Assembly (NCBI GenBank): GCA_963682025.1
Contig: OY821517.1
Coordinates: 26,269,620 to 26,333,619 of the forward strand
Direction of reading: 5' to 3'
Origin: Cordilura impudica
Lineage: Eukaryota > Arthropoda > Insecta > Diptera > Scathophagidae
DNA: 64,000 nucleotides
A program made the translations under genes and the position numbers. Positions 1-10,261 of this stretch are shown here, piece by piece (the first letter of the stretch is position 1; every line of letters starts with the position of its first letter). The notes beneath the pieces were generated by a model that searched no databases, had not been told where the DNA came from, and saw only the letters and a list, made by a program, of their open reading frames with translations.

Positions 1-360
1 GTTCACACTTCAATTAGATATTTAATTTTCAATAACAATAAATAAAGCTAAAAAAAACTTGTAGTTCGTATTATTGAAAATTTTATTTTAAAAACTAAAT
101 TTAAAATAATGATAAAATTACAAATTTCGTTTTTAGTTTTAATCACGCCTATCGTGAATATTCTTTCCCTCGAAATTTTTTCCCTTTCCCTGATATTTCA
201 CTCGTGTATAATTTCCCTGAACAAATTTGATGTGGAAAAAAATTCACCTTATCGTAAATGATTTTTTCGCGCCATTTTTTTTACATTTTTCCCTTGTTTT
301 GTTCACTTAATTATTAATTTAACTTAAATATTAAGGTTAATAAATAATACTTTTCAGGGC

Positions 361-1110
361 TTGATCAGAAATAGAGCTCAAAGTGGCATAATTCTTAATA
401 GAATGAAAAGCAACAGATGCATTGCCTGTGGATTTGCAAAGCTGTTTAAAGAAGTGATGGTAGAATTTTGGAAAACTCTGACAGAAGAATTAAGTAATGC
501 TGGTCCACCTATAAAAAATGTGACAGAGTGGAAAAAGGTGATATTTTTGTTCAAACGAGTAATTTTTGTTCTAATTTTTTTCGCATATGCAAATCTAGGT
601 ATGGACAGACCGAAAACGTTACATGCGCTCAAAAGCTGCAGCTAACTTAAAGAATCAACGGGGAACAGGAGGTGGCCCAAACTAAAGCAAACAGTTGTCA
701 GTATCCGAGCAGTGTTTATACGATTTAGTGGGTATGAAAGATCTGTAGAGGGGCTAGATAGTTCTCATAAATTTGGTTCGCCTGATTCTGTCCATGGCAA
801 CAAAATGAACCAGTTGACCTTTGATATTTCCAATGAAATGTGTACTGAGCAATCCATCTGCCCGAAACAGTTGACACCATCGCCATTAGATCCCATCGTA
901 TATGAAGACCCCACGTGCTCTAGTAAGAAAATGACAGACTCATTGAAAAGAAAGAGAGTGGATCCAGCAGACAAACTTACTACAGCTGAACTTATAGCTG
1001 AAGAATTAAAGTCACAACAAAGTTTGTGTTCTAAAATTACAGAAATTGGTTATACCATACAAAAACATAACGTGGAAATGGAAGTAATGAAAAAGGAGAT
1101 ATTTCTTTAA
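361..1110 (+). pseudogene. Myb/SANT-like (zeste-type) DNA-binding protein remnant
   Basis: The first reading block contains FWKTLTEELSNAGPP followed by WKKV. This matches the Myb/SANT-like domain of zeste-related proteins that often accompany PIF/Harbinger transposons. A plausible 61-bp intron (538-598, GT...AG) joins AAG to GTATGG, continuing as KVWTDRKRY and a GTGGGPN tail typical of the family. A stop follows at 683-685, then LSVSEQ...LVGM in the next block, and frame changes lead to a charged C-terminal block (712-1110) ending in a coiled-coil-like segment. Weak inverted similarity around the shared word CTATCGTGAAT near 145 and 1270 suggests the ends of a mobile element, but is too diverged to fix boundaries. 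The domain is moderately sure; that it belongs to a transposon is inference. Bases 1-360 otherwise show only AT-rich DNA. Confidence 0.55.
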
Positions 1111-1614
1111 TTTTCAAACTTCTATTTTGTTTTGCATTCAGTGAACATTGATAGCATACATTACTTCGAACAGCTGTTCCTACAAGGGAACAAAAATTTC
1201 ATGGGAATTCCCGATACCAATTTTCACGTGAGGGGGAATGAAAATTTTAAGGGAACAAACATTTCACTTTTTATTCACGATAGGGGGGGGTGAATAAAAT
1301 TAAAAGTTGATGAAATTGTTAATTTTTTTAAACGATAAGGCCAAGTTTTTGCCATTTCAGTTGAACTAAGTTTACTGAAACTCGCATTTGTAAGTAATTA
1401 ATGATAAAGCAAAGCAAAAATTTGACTAAAGAGAGAAACAAAGTTTAACTAAACTTAGTTGGTTTGACATCCCAAAAATTCTGTCTAGTAACTTAAAACT
1501 ATTTGACTAAAGACTTAAAAACTTGAGACTAATCAAACTAAGATTAACTGATATCCCAAAATCTCGGCTTAATCTATTTTCTAATAATCTGCCAATTGAA
1601 AAACATCGGTTCGA
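1111..1614. other. AT-rich spacer, no gene seen
   Basis: Includes the possible right end of the Myb/SANT-containing element near 1200-1300 (G-run at 1285-1291). Nothing else recognised. Confidence 0.4.
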
Positions 1615-2243
1615 AAGAGGGTCTTGGATCCAACTTTGCTGAAGCAATAACAGGATATAAAAAATAAGCATAAACCAAATTTTAATGCAATTGTTATTAA
1701 TTTGTCGCGTAAAAAAGTTAATATCTAATGTTATCTTTATATGGGGACTAGGTAAACATATGACCGATCATGACCATATGTAGTGAAGTCACTTAATTTA
1801 TACCTATAAACCAAATTTGAAAAAATTTATGCAATATTTTTGTTTTTGATGATCGAGAATTCACTTTATATGGAGACTATGACTAAAATGGCCCTAAGGG
1901 GTTTATTTTTGGACTACTGATAAGTGGGTATAATAGACCAAATTTTATCGATATATATATGATAATCTGGATCTTACGACCATATTAGTCGGTCGGTTAT
2001 TTGGATGGGGGATAGGTCTGAACATGCAACCCTTTGCACCAATTTCAACAGCGTTCGGCCTTATACACAAAATGTTATCAAAATATATTTATGTTTGCGA
2101 CCTGTATTTTAATTACATGGACACAGAAACGGACGGACGGACAAATGGACGGCTGGACGAACGCTCGACGGTTCGACTCAGAAATCGATTCTGAGTCAGG
2201 TATAATAAAACGTGGGTCTAGTTCAAATATTTTTGGTAGTTAA
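1615..2243 (+). repeat. Helentron/INE-like non-autonomous repeat, family 1, degraded copy
   Basis: Shares with the copies at 7239, 19433, 40463, 41482, 54404 and 61128 the ordered blocks 'aaataagcataaaccaaat', 'atatggggactagg', 'tttttggactactgat', 'accaatttcaa.agcgttc' and 'gcgacctgta.ttt.attac', then a GGAC microsatellite (2131-2160), then 'gattctgagtc..gtataat'. A GTCY/GGAC core and a stem-loop end elsewhere in the family fit INE-1-type Helentron-associated elements. The family name is inferred; the repeat relationship is directly visible. Short reading frames inside are not genes. Confidence 0.7.
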
Positions 2244-2365
2244 AGTTTTGAAATAAATTAAACTAATATTAACAAAGGTTCCCATAGGCACCCTCAGCTG
2301 CTACGGATTTATGGAAAATCAGAACATATGGACATGGCAAAAAGACTAATACTAAAATTTAACTA

Positions 2366-3663
2366 AAGGGTGTTCCAACAAAAACGCAATTTTTAAATCT
2401 GGCAACATTCGAAGTCTCATTGTTTGACATTTGAACAATTGTTATTGTTTGCTAGTAGAAGGTACGAGGTTAGTAAAAATGGAGCGCTACACGAATGAAC
2501 AATGCATTCTCGTTGTGATTTACCAAAATGGTGAAAGTTTTGCGGCTACAGTTCGCAAATTGCGATCAATTTGGGGTCACAATAATGCTCCAAAAGAGTC
2601 AACTGTAAAGAGATTAATGGATAAATTTGCCGAAACTGGGTCTGTTAGTGATGTAAATACAACAACGCGCCATCGACCAGGTCGATCGACCGAAAATGTC
2701 GCAGCTGTACGTGATGATGTCGCTCAAACTCCATCCACCTCAATTCGACACCGAGCTCAGCAAATTGGTGTCTCCAAATCCACTATGCAGCGAATTTTGA
2801 CGAAAGATTTGCATCTTCATGCATACAAAGTTCAATTGACTCAGGAACTGAAGCCAGCTGACCATGGACAGCGAAGGGAGTTCGTTAATTGGGTATTGGA
2901 GAGACAACATGAAAATGCTGATTTTGCCGCTAAAATCATCTTCAGTGACGAGGCCCATTTCCATCTTGATGGCTTCGTCAATAGGCAGAATTGTCGCATT
3001 TGGGGTGAGGAAAATCCTCGAGTGATTCACGAGAAGCAAATGCATCCTCAACGTGTCACTGTGTGGTGTGGTTTTTGGGCTGGAGGAATCATTGGACCTT
3101 TTTTTTATGAAAATGAGGCAGGTCAAGCGCAAACAATCAATGATGTTCGGTATCGTGAAATGATAACCAGTTTTATCTTGCCTCGAATTGAAGAAATGAA
3201 TGTGGAGGGCATGTGGTTCCAACAAGACGGCGCCACATGTCATTAGAGCCAGAGAAACAATTCAATTGATGCATCAGTCATTTTCCGGTCGTGTTATTTC
3301 GCGTTTTGGAGATCAGAATTGGCCGCCTAGATCGTGCGATTTAACACCATTAGATTTTTTTCTTTGGGGTTTTTTGAAGTCGATGGTTGACGCGAATAAG
3401 CCGACGACGACTCAAACCTTAAAAGAGGAAATTGGACGCTGCATTAATGAAATACCTCAGCATTTATGCAAAACGTTCATTGAAAATTTCATTAAAAGAT
3501 TGCGTGCATGCCAGCAAAGCCGCGGCGGCCATCTGCACGATATATTGTTCCATACATAACCTCATTCTGTCTACTTTACGATATAATAAAGTTTCACGAT
3601 TTTTTTTTAAATATCTGTGTTTTATTTAAAATTTAAAAATTGCGTTCTTGTTGGGACACCCTT
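2366..3663 (+). mobile_element. Mariner-like DNA transposon, complete ends
   Basis: Terminal inverted repeats of about 33 bp run from AAGGGTGTTCCAACAAAAAC at 2366 to the matching reverse complement ending at 3663, with two mismatches by eye. The element is flanked by TA at 2364-2365 and 3664-3665, the canonical Tc1/mariner target duplication. Its length of 1298 bp is normal for mariner. It carries one transposase reading frame with a single frameshift. Confidence 0.9.
2479..3559 (+). pseudogene. Mariner-like transposase, one frameshift
   Basis: Start chosen at MERYTNEQ, which aligns with the starts of the other two mariner-like copies in this window. An N-terminal helix-turn-helix region is followed by the linker TQELKPADH and a DDE-type catalytic domain: first D in IIFSDEAHF, second in WFQQDGATCH, third in the block WPPRSCDLTPLDFFLWG. 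Translation stops at 3244-3246 (TAG) just after the QQDGATCH block because of one extra base. The next frame (from about 3245) carries the third catalytic D and the usual C-terminal end ...DILFHT with stop at 3559. Only one clear lesion in about 1.08 kb suggests a fairly recent insertion. Enzyme class: cut-and-paste transposase acting on its own TIRs. Confidence 0.88.
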
Positions 3664-3689
3664 TATTTAATATAAGACTAGATTTCCTG

Positions 3690-4494
3690 AATAAGTAATT
3701 TCAGATCAAGTTCCCTTTCATAAAGGATTGGGGGGTATATCAACCACGCGTCTTCACTGATGGCACAGAGATATGATGCAAGCATTTTCTCCTGGGATTA
3801 CAATATCCAGATTTCCATGAGACTATCGCTCGATGCTAATATTTTTCAAGCGTAAATTCTAGTGATCAGGGATGCTTGTAGAATTTATATTCAAATAATG
3901 TCAAGGGAAATGTAGGCATTTTTATCGACAGACAGATAAAACTTCTCTCCCATAACTCCCAAGGATAAGCCGCCTTTTTGTGATTACTCTAGTATGGATC
4001 CCCGGCCATAGGAATTATTACGGACAGACGATCTGGCGAAGAAAGTTTCTGGTTTTATGTTTTTTAGGCAGTGTTAGTCGCAGCTCCACTAGGAACCATT
4101 AAGGCAAGAATCTCCGTGTAGAGTAGAATATATTTAGGAATATTGATACATGTACGATTGCGAGACGTATGTGGCCTAAGGCGGACCCATTCTCTACTGT
4201 AGAAATAGTAAGGGCATTTAAACATTTACGGTTGTCTTGAGGTGTCACCGGGAGGACGAAAGGCAAGCAGGCAGACTCAGCCTTGAACTTATCGAATATT
4301 ATCGTAGCTGTGGTGTACTCGGAATACAGGAAACAGTATACCACTCTTCTGCGATTGTGCAGCTATGTGTAGTAAGAGATATAGAACTAAAAGACAAAAC
4401 TAATGAAACCGTAACATTTCTGATCAGCACAATCCAAAGCTCCAAAGTAGCAATGGGAAAATTTGCTATGAAATCTATAATATTAATAGGCTAG
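3690..4494 (+). pseudogene. Non-LTR retrotransposon RNase H/C-terminal debris
   Basis: Broken frames contain RVFTDGTEI (RNase H first acidic motif), then LDANIFQA..ILVIRDA (pattern VFQAE..AI), and finally RCHREDERQAGRLSLE...CRSCG....ETVYH. The last fits the Cys/His tail of jockey/R1/LOA-type elements. Several stops and frameshifts mean it is long dead. The clade cannot be fixed from these motifs. About 800 bp, no visible start or poly-A end. Confidence 0.5.
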
Positions 4495-4857
4495 GCGATT
4501 TCTTGTGACCGATGTTTTGTTCTACCGTTTTATCCCAATTTTGACCAAACGTATATTATTTGAATGGTATTTCATTTTAGCTGTTCACCAGATTTACAGA
4601 TTTTTAAATCTTTCCCTTTATTTTGAGTAAATTGAATTTAAAGTTGCTACTAACACATACATAAAATTATACAAATGCTAGGTGTGTGTTTATTAAATTT
4701 GGTAATGTGTTTGTAATAAAAATGAGTTTGTTTTTTTTTTTTTGTTGATTTGTGAATTACCCATAATTGATTATCATACCTTTATGGTCTTTATTTAATG
4801 AAAAAATAAAATTTTCTAGAATTTGCAGTCGAATTTCCAGGGCAGGAATCTGCTAGT
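4485..4857 (+). repeat. Helitron-like short repeat ending in CTAG
   Basis: Related to 19045-19378 (opposite strand) and 57035-57715. Shared blocks: 'ttaataggc', 'gaccgatg', 'ttgaccaaa.gta', 'aaagttgctactaacacata', and a 3' end with a small inverted repeat around 'tcgaatttc' followed by 'tctgctagtt'. A hairpin a few bases before CTAG is the usual Helitron 3' signature, but no TC 5' end is obvious, so the class is tentative. Confidence 0.5.
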
Positions 4858-5224
4858 TAAAATTATATTTCAGAACTATTTCATGGTAGTTATATATGTG
4901 AATTTGGCACCAAACCTTTTACACAATACCATCCATATAAATATATAAAAATGTTATAGTTTGTAAGGAATAATATAAAGACAAAAGCACGGTCGCGCAT
5001 GCTCCATGTATTTTTATTTTAAGAATGCCTTTCAAACGCTGTTAATTTTATTATAAATTTGATTATGGTCACGGAGAGAAAACATGAAAACGTCTTAACA
5101 AAAATGATAAAATATATTAACGACATTCTACTCCTGTTTCCCTATATATATAAGATAGGATCAGGTCATCCATCAATAAGTTATTGACTTGTTTCCAACA
5201 TTAGGTTAATATTATCCATATGTA
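4858..5224. other. AT-rich spacer, nothing recognised
   Basis: No coding signal or repeat end was identified here. Confidence 0.4.
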
Positions 5225-6377
5225 AGGAATGAGTTCGAAAAAATCTTACATACATAAAATGAAATAAGGAAACCAATGGTGCCAGAGTTTTGATATTTTT
5301 ATTTAACTGAAATTAGACTAAAGCTTACAAAAATAAAAGATAATCTTTATAGTTCTATACTTATGACTTATGGATGTTTTCCGGAAAGTTTTCCATTAGG
5401 GATTTTACAATGGTTTCTGGTTGTCCGTTTAAAAATTTCAACATTTTGCGACACCTCTTTTTGCACTCTTTAACTCCCTTTTCACAAGAGCCCAATATAT
5501 TTCCACTTGCCTAAGCTCCGGAAAGTTTGGAGGATTTGCCTCCCTTGGTATAAAAACCCAATTATTGTTATTGTTCCACTCAACCCCTCTCTTCCCGTAG
5601 TGACAAATCGAGCCAAAAATATGTGGACACATTGTGTTGGCTTAAGAAAGGAAGTAGTCTTCTTTGCAAACAGTCCTTAAGGTAGATTTCGATATTTATA
5701 GAGCCTCTTGTAAGAACTGACTTGCTTCTTTTGCCGCACCTGCATATTGTTGGGAATTTCGTTATCTTTTGGGTCCTAAACTTATCTGCCACACTTCCTC
5801 GAGCATTAGCAACATAAAAATTTTCGCCAGGAAGCTGCGTAAAATCTGCCAGTACATACGTTTCGTCAGGAGTATTTTTTTATAAAACATGATTTCAAGT
5901 TCCGTGCTCTGTTTTTGGCGTCTAAAATATTTACAAAGTTCCTGTCTGGAACATTTTGGACTTTGTATGTTTTCAAACCTTCATTAGCTTTAACATTTTG
6001 CACCAAATTGTCTGAGCACTGAGCTAATGGGGCTGCTTTTCTACCGGATGTGGTGGGAGTTTTTTTGCAATATGATTTCTTGGTCTTACAAACATCAAGT
6101 GGACCTTTTTTCTTCTCGAATCAAGCTTCCTATCGATGGTCAATTTTTTCTGATATCTTCTAATAACATTGGGAACAGTTTCACGAAGACCTTTGATTCT
6201 TTGGGCAACTTTTTGTAGGACCAAGGAGGATTGTGTTCAAAATATTTAATAATTTTATTACGTACTTTCATTACTCTTTTTAATCAAACAGCAAATGAAC
6301 AGGATTGTTATTATATATAATAACTGACATATTTTTCAGATATAACTTCGATTTAAGATTTTTTCGATCTCACTCCT
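5225..6377 (-). mobile_element. Degraded Tc1/mariner-superfamily element with TIRs
   Basis: Ends match as inverted repeats: 'aggaatgagttcgaaaaaat' at 5225 against the reverse complement of the sequence ending at 6377 ('aggagtgagatcgaaaaaat'). Both are flanked by TA. Minus-strand frames encode transposase blocks in order: helix-turn-helix near 6224-6024, then GLKTYKVQNVPDRN, then CGKRSKSVLTRGSINIEIYL, then LPFLSQHN, and near 5540-5440 the PPNFPELRQVE.YWALVKREL block (third catalytic residue E). Several stops and frameshifts. This is a distinct subfamily from the mariner copies at 2366, 59809 and 63021. The left part (5225-5340) is non-coding. Confidence 0.75.
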
Positions 6378-7238
6378 TATCTTATTTGGTTACTTGTGTT
6401 GTTTAATAGTTATTTAGTTTGATATAATTTGATTCAATAAAAGTTATTCATATGGTAAATCGCATACTTTTAAGACAATTTATAGTTTCTATTAAATAAT
6501 TCTTTCAAAACTCTTAAACAGTATAACCACAAACTTTAGCTGCAGTTTTTACGTTTGTTTAGACCGATGCTTCTAGTACGTTTCGCTAAAATTGGGAATT
6601 GTATCGATGAATCAACTGTTTTTTTTTTTATGAGGGGTTTAAAAAAGTTTGATAATAAAAAAGCGCAGTTTGCTGATATTAGTCTTTCTTGTAATTTAAA
6701 TTAAAGAGAATAATATTTTGTTATCTTATCAAAGTCAAGTGACATAGAGAGCAAGCAAAATTAGAAAAGTTTGAAAAATAATTGTAAATTGATAGGACTT
6801 TTATCTATTTATAACCAATAAATAGCCTTTAAATAGTTAACAGAAGCAAATACTAATTTAAAATTCTGATTGTCAAGTCACTTGTTTAGCAACTTACTAT
6901 GGAGCACGATGGATCACAAGAGCATTGATAAGGGCAGTCTGTGTGACGACTGAAGAAGGGAAATAAATGGAAATTTTTCTCTATTGTACTAGTTAGTTGT
7001 AACGCACCTAAGGCGCCCATTTTGCTTTTGTGACGCTTACTTTTCGAGATATAATTGATTTTATGTTCCCCGCCATAATTTTACGTATCATCTGGAAAAC
7101 CTATTAAATAGTAATTGCTCAATAACAGCCCGGAGGCAAAATGTCCACCAATTCGATCTACGCTGCTTAGTTTTCAAGATATAAGGGATTTTATGATCCC
7201 CGACAAATTTTTAAGTTTTTCGATTTTGCAATCCTAAA
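6378..7238. other. AT-rich spacer, nothing recognised
   Basis: No coding region seen. The phrase 'gatataa..gattttatg.tccccg' recurs at 7050 and 7180 as an imperfect local duplication. Confidence 0.35.
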
Positions 7239-7970
7239 ACAAGTATGAAAATTATACCCTATACCATGGTTTAGAGATCCTATCTCTTCGGTCCAACTAT
7301 TTCGATATAGAAAATAAGCATAAACCAAATTTGAGTGGCATTGTTATTAATTTTTTTGGCTGCAGAAAGTTCATATCGGATGCTATATTTATATGGGGAC
7401 TAGATCGAAAAATGGACCGATCCTGACCATATTTGGTAGTCACTTATATTTTGAAAAAATATATACAAACCAAATTTGAGAAAAATCTGTGCAATATTTT
7501 TGTTTTCTGGTAGATTTAAGTGAAGATCGGGAAGCAGCTCTATAAAAGGTCTATGACTAAGAATTGTCCTAAAGGGATTTTATTTGGACTACTGATTAAT
7601 GGATATATGATAATTTGGATCTTATGCAATTTATGTCGATTTAATAGGGGTCATTTGTATGGGGACTATGTCCGAGTATGGACCGAATTTCACCAATTTC
7701 AATAGCGTTCATCCTATGACCGATAAAAGCTGATATACCACATTTCATCAAAATATATTCATATTTGCGACCTGTAGTTTGATTATAAGGTTTACGTGGA
7801 TACACAGGCGGACGGACGGACGGACGGATGGACATCGCTAAATCTACTCAGAAAGTGATTCAGAGTCGATCGGCATAATAAAAGATGGGTCTAGGTCAAG
7901 TATTTTTGGTAGTTACAAACAGCAGCACAAAGTCATTATACCCAAACCACATAGTGGTATAGGGTATAAA
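7239..7970 (+). repeat. Helentron/INE-like repeat, family 1
   Basis: Starts near 'aagtatgaaaattataccct', carries the family-1 block order, has a GGAC run at 7809-7832, and ends 'ccacatagtggtatagggta'. The ends carry 'taccctataccat' and its near-complement, as in the other copies. No protein is expected. Confidence 0.75.
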
Positions 7971-8248
7971 TAGTTAAACCACAAATTGGATGATGCTTTC
8001 CAAAGAGGTGGCAAAATGTTAACCAATTTGCCGTAAAAAGCTGAGTTTCCGATTTTATTAAAATCTCAAAATTAATTAATTAATTAATAGTGTAGCTCAG
8101 ATTCATAAAAAAATTTAGAACTTAAGTCTATTCAAATTAATGTATTTACAGTACAGTAGAGTGAAAATTTTGCCGTTCATGAATTATTTTAAGAATATGA
8201 TGTTCATTAAATTTTGTTAGAAATTCCTCATAGAGAAATGTCTTACTT

Positions 8249-8990
8249 TTTATACCCTCCACTCCAGTGTGCAGAGGGTATATATAAGTTTGTCATTCCG
8301 TTCGTAATAATTAGAAAAAAAATTTTGGACCCCATAAAATATATGTATATATTTGTGATCCTTATAACAACCGGAGTTGATATAGCGATGTCCGTCTGTC
8401 CGTCTGTGGAAATCACGATGACGGCATCAATCGGGCAGCTAGGGTGCTCGTTGACATAAAAAATGATTCACTAACATCCTGAAAAGTTTGCTATTTAAAA
8501 TCGTCCAAATCGGTCGGTTAGGGCCCGAGATTTGAATGAAGAACTAAAAAAAGTCTTGAAAAAATATAATTTTCTATGTTGTTCTTGTCACGATCACGCC
8601 CTCAATAGTGCAGCTACTGTGATCATTTGTAGTGAGAATGATTCACCAAATTCATGGGAAGATTTCTGTTTCAAAAATCATTAAAATCGGTGGAACAGGT
8701 CCAGGGAAATCTCTGAAAAAGTAAAAAATGTTTCTATATTGTTCTTGTTGTTATTCTAAATGTTGTATTGTTGTCATAGCTGGACTTGTTGTTTTTGTGG
8801 TCTTTGTGGTAATAATATAATAAAAACTAACCCTTTGTACATTTTTTTATTAACTCTGGTACAAAATTTTAAAAGTTTCCATTGTTTTGGCATCACTAAA
8901 AAAAATTTGTTAGATAATTTCTGTTATTACCACGAGCCTGACTGCAAAATTTAAGATCGAACGGGTCACGGGAAAGGGGTTAAGATCAAT
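8249..8990 (+). repeat. Helentron/INE-like repeat, family 2
   Basis: Begins 'ataccctccactccagtgtg' and continues 'cagagggtatatat.agtttgtca'. A GTCY microsatellite (8389-8406) precedes 'ggaaatcacg'. The same head is present at 59716-59808 and 61081-61125, where a mariner interrupts it. The 3' part (cgggtcacgggaaaggggtt near 8960) is assigned by position only, so the right end is uncertain. Confidence 0.6.
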
Positions 8991-10109
8991 CCAAATTTTT
9001 TTCCACAAGCAGACACTACGAGTTAATATATGTAGAGGGAGTAAAAATTCACCAGCATCTAAAGCAAATAATGCTAAAATACATAGTGGTTAATAAAAAA
9101 AACAATGTAAATTTAGCAAAAAAAAATTTTATGTATAAATTTATTTAAAGAGAAAAACACAAAAATAACGTTTGATGTTGTATTTTTTGTGTGTAATATA
9201 CATGTAGCATACATGAACGTATTAAATAATACAAATAATATACATATATTATATATATGTATATATGTATGTCCATAACAACTGCATGGTATATTATTTT
9301 ATTTACATAAAATTCTGCAATATTTTGTTGTGGGGAAAATACATTTATTTTGCATTAACAGAGTGTCACTTCATTTTGCTCAGCGTGACTATGCCACAGT
9401 AGATGGCGCCACAATTTTTGTTTGTTCTAATTAGCTTTGCAATAGTTATTTCTATTTTAACATGAATGTTAATATTTTCAACTAGATATCATACAGAACA
9501 ATGTTAAAAGTATACACGGGCTGGTCTTTTATTTCATACGTTTTTTCATTTTTCTTTTACAAATATAACATAAGTTTGGCATATTAACTTTTTGTTGTCT
9601 TTACAAAATAGAGTTACCGAGTTCATCAATAAGTTTCTTGCTTTCAAAACAGTTCTACATAGTTATATAGAATTATTATTCTGCTTTACCTACAAAATAT
9701 CTGATTGCGATTACATCTAATTTTTAAAAATTGTTTATAATTACTAAAGCATTATTATTCACATAAATACAAAATTGCACTTTTTAAATTTTCCATTCAA
9801 ATTTAAGAAAATTTCAATTCTAAAAACTAGAATTAAAAATTTCCAATTATAAATTACAATTATTTGAATTTCAGAAAATCATATCAAAACGTCGGAAATT
9901 ATAATTTTAAATTTAGAAGACATCAATTGCATCTTTAATATATAAATTTTATTCGTTAAACACAAATTGAAATTCAAAAAAAAAAGAAAAAACACCAAAT
10001 ACCTATGTTTACACTTAAAAAATGTTTACATTTAAAAAAAAAATATTGACATTCAGGAGAAATTAATAGCTTTTTAGTACCGAGATACAGTAACTTCTTT
10101 TAACGATAG
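8991..10109. other. AT-rich intergenic DNA
   Basis: No gene. Holds a TATA/TATG-rich tract at about 9235-9275 and one CTCF-like motif listed separately. Confidence 0.4.
9396..9410 (+). promoter_or_regulatory. CTCF-like insulator motif
   Basis: The sequence acagtagatggcgcc matches the core of the conserved CTCF recognition pattern (S-Y-A-G-R-K-G-G-C-R-S) at every position of the 11-base core. A match of this length can occur by chance in 64 kb; binding is not shown. Confidence 0.3.
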
Positions 10110-10222
10110 CACTACTCAACAAAATGAAAAAAATTTCATGTACTCCGGATGCGATAATTTTTTCTGTGTAGATAACCTTGACATGAGCTCGAAAAACGCA
10201 ATAAAAAATTTTTTTTTCGTTT

Positions 10223-10261
<39 letters not shown>

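Noticed and set aside
2740..3243. 167-codon minus-strand frame
   Set aside because: Shadow of the mariner transposase on the other strand.
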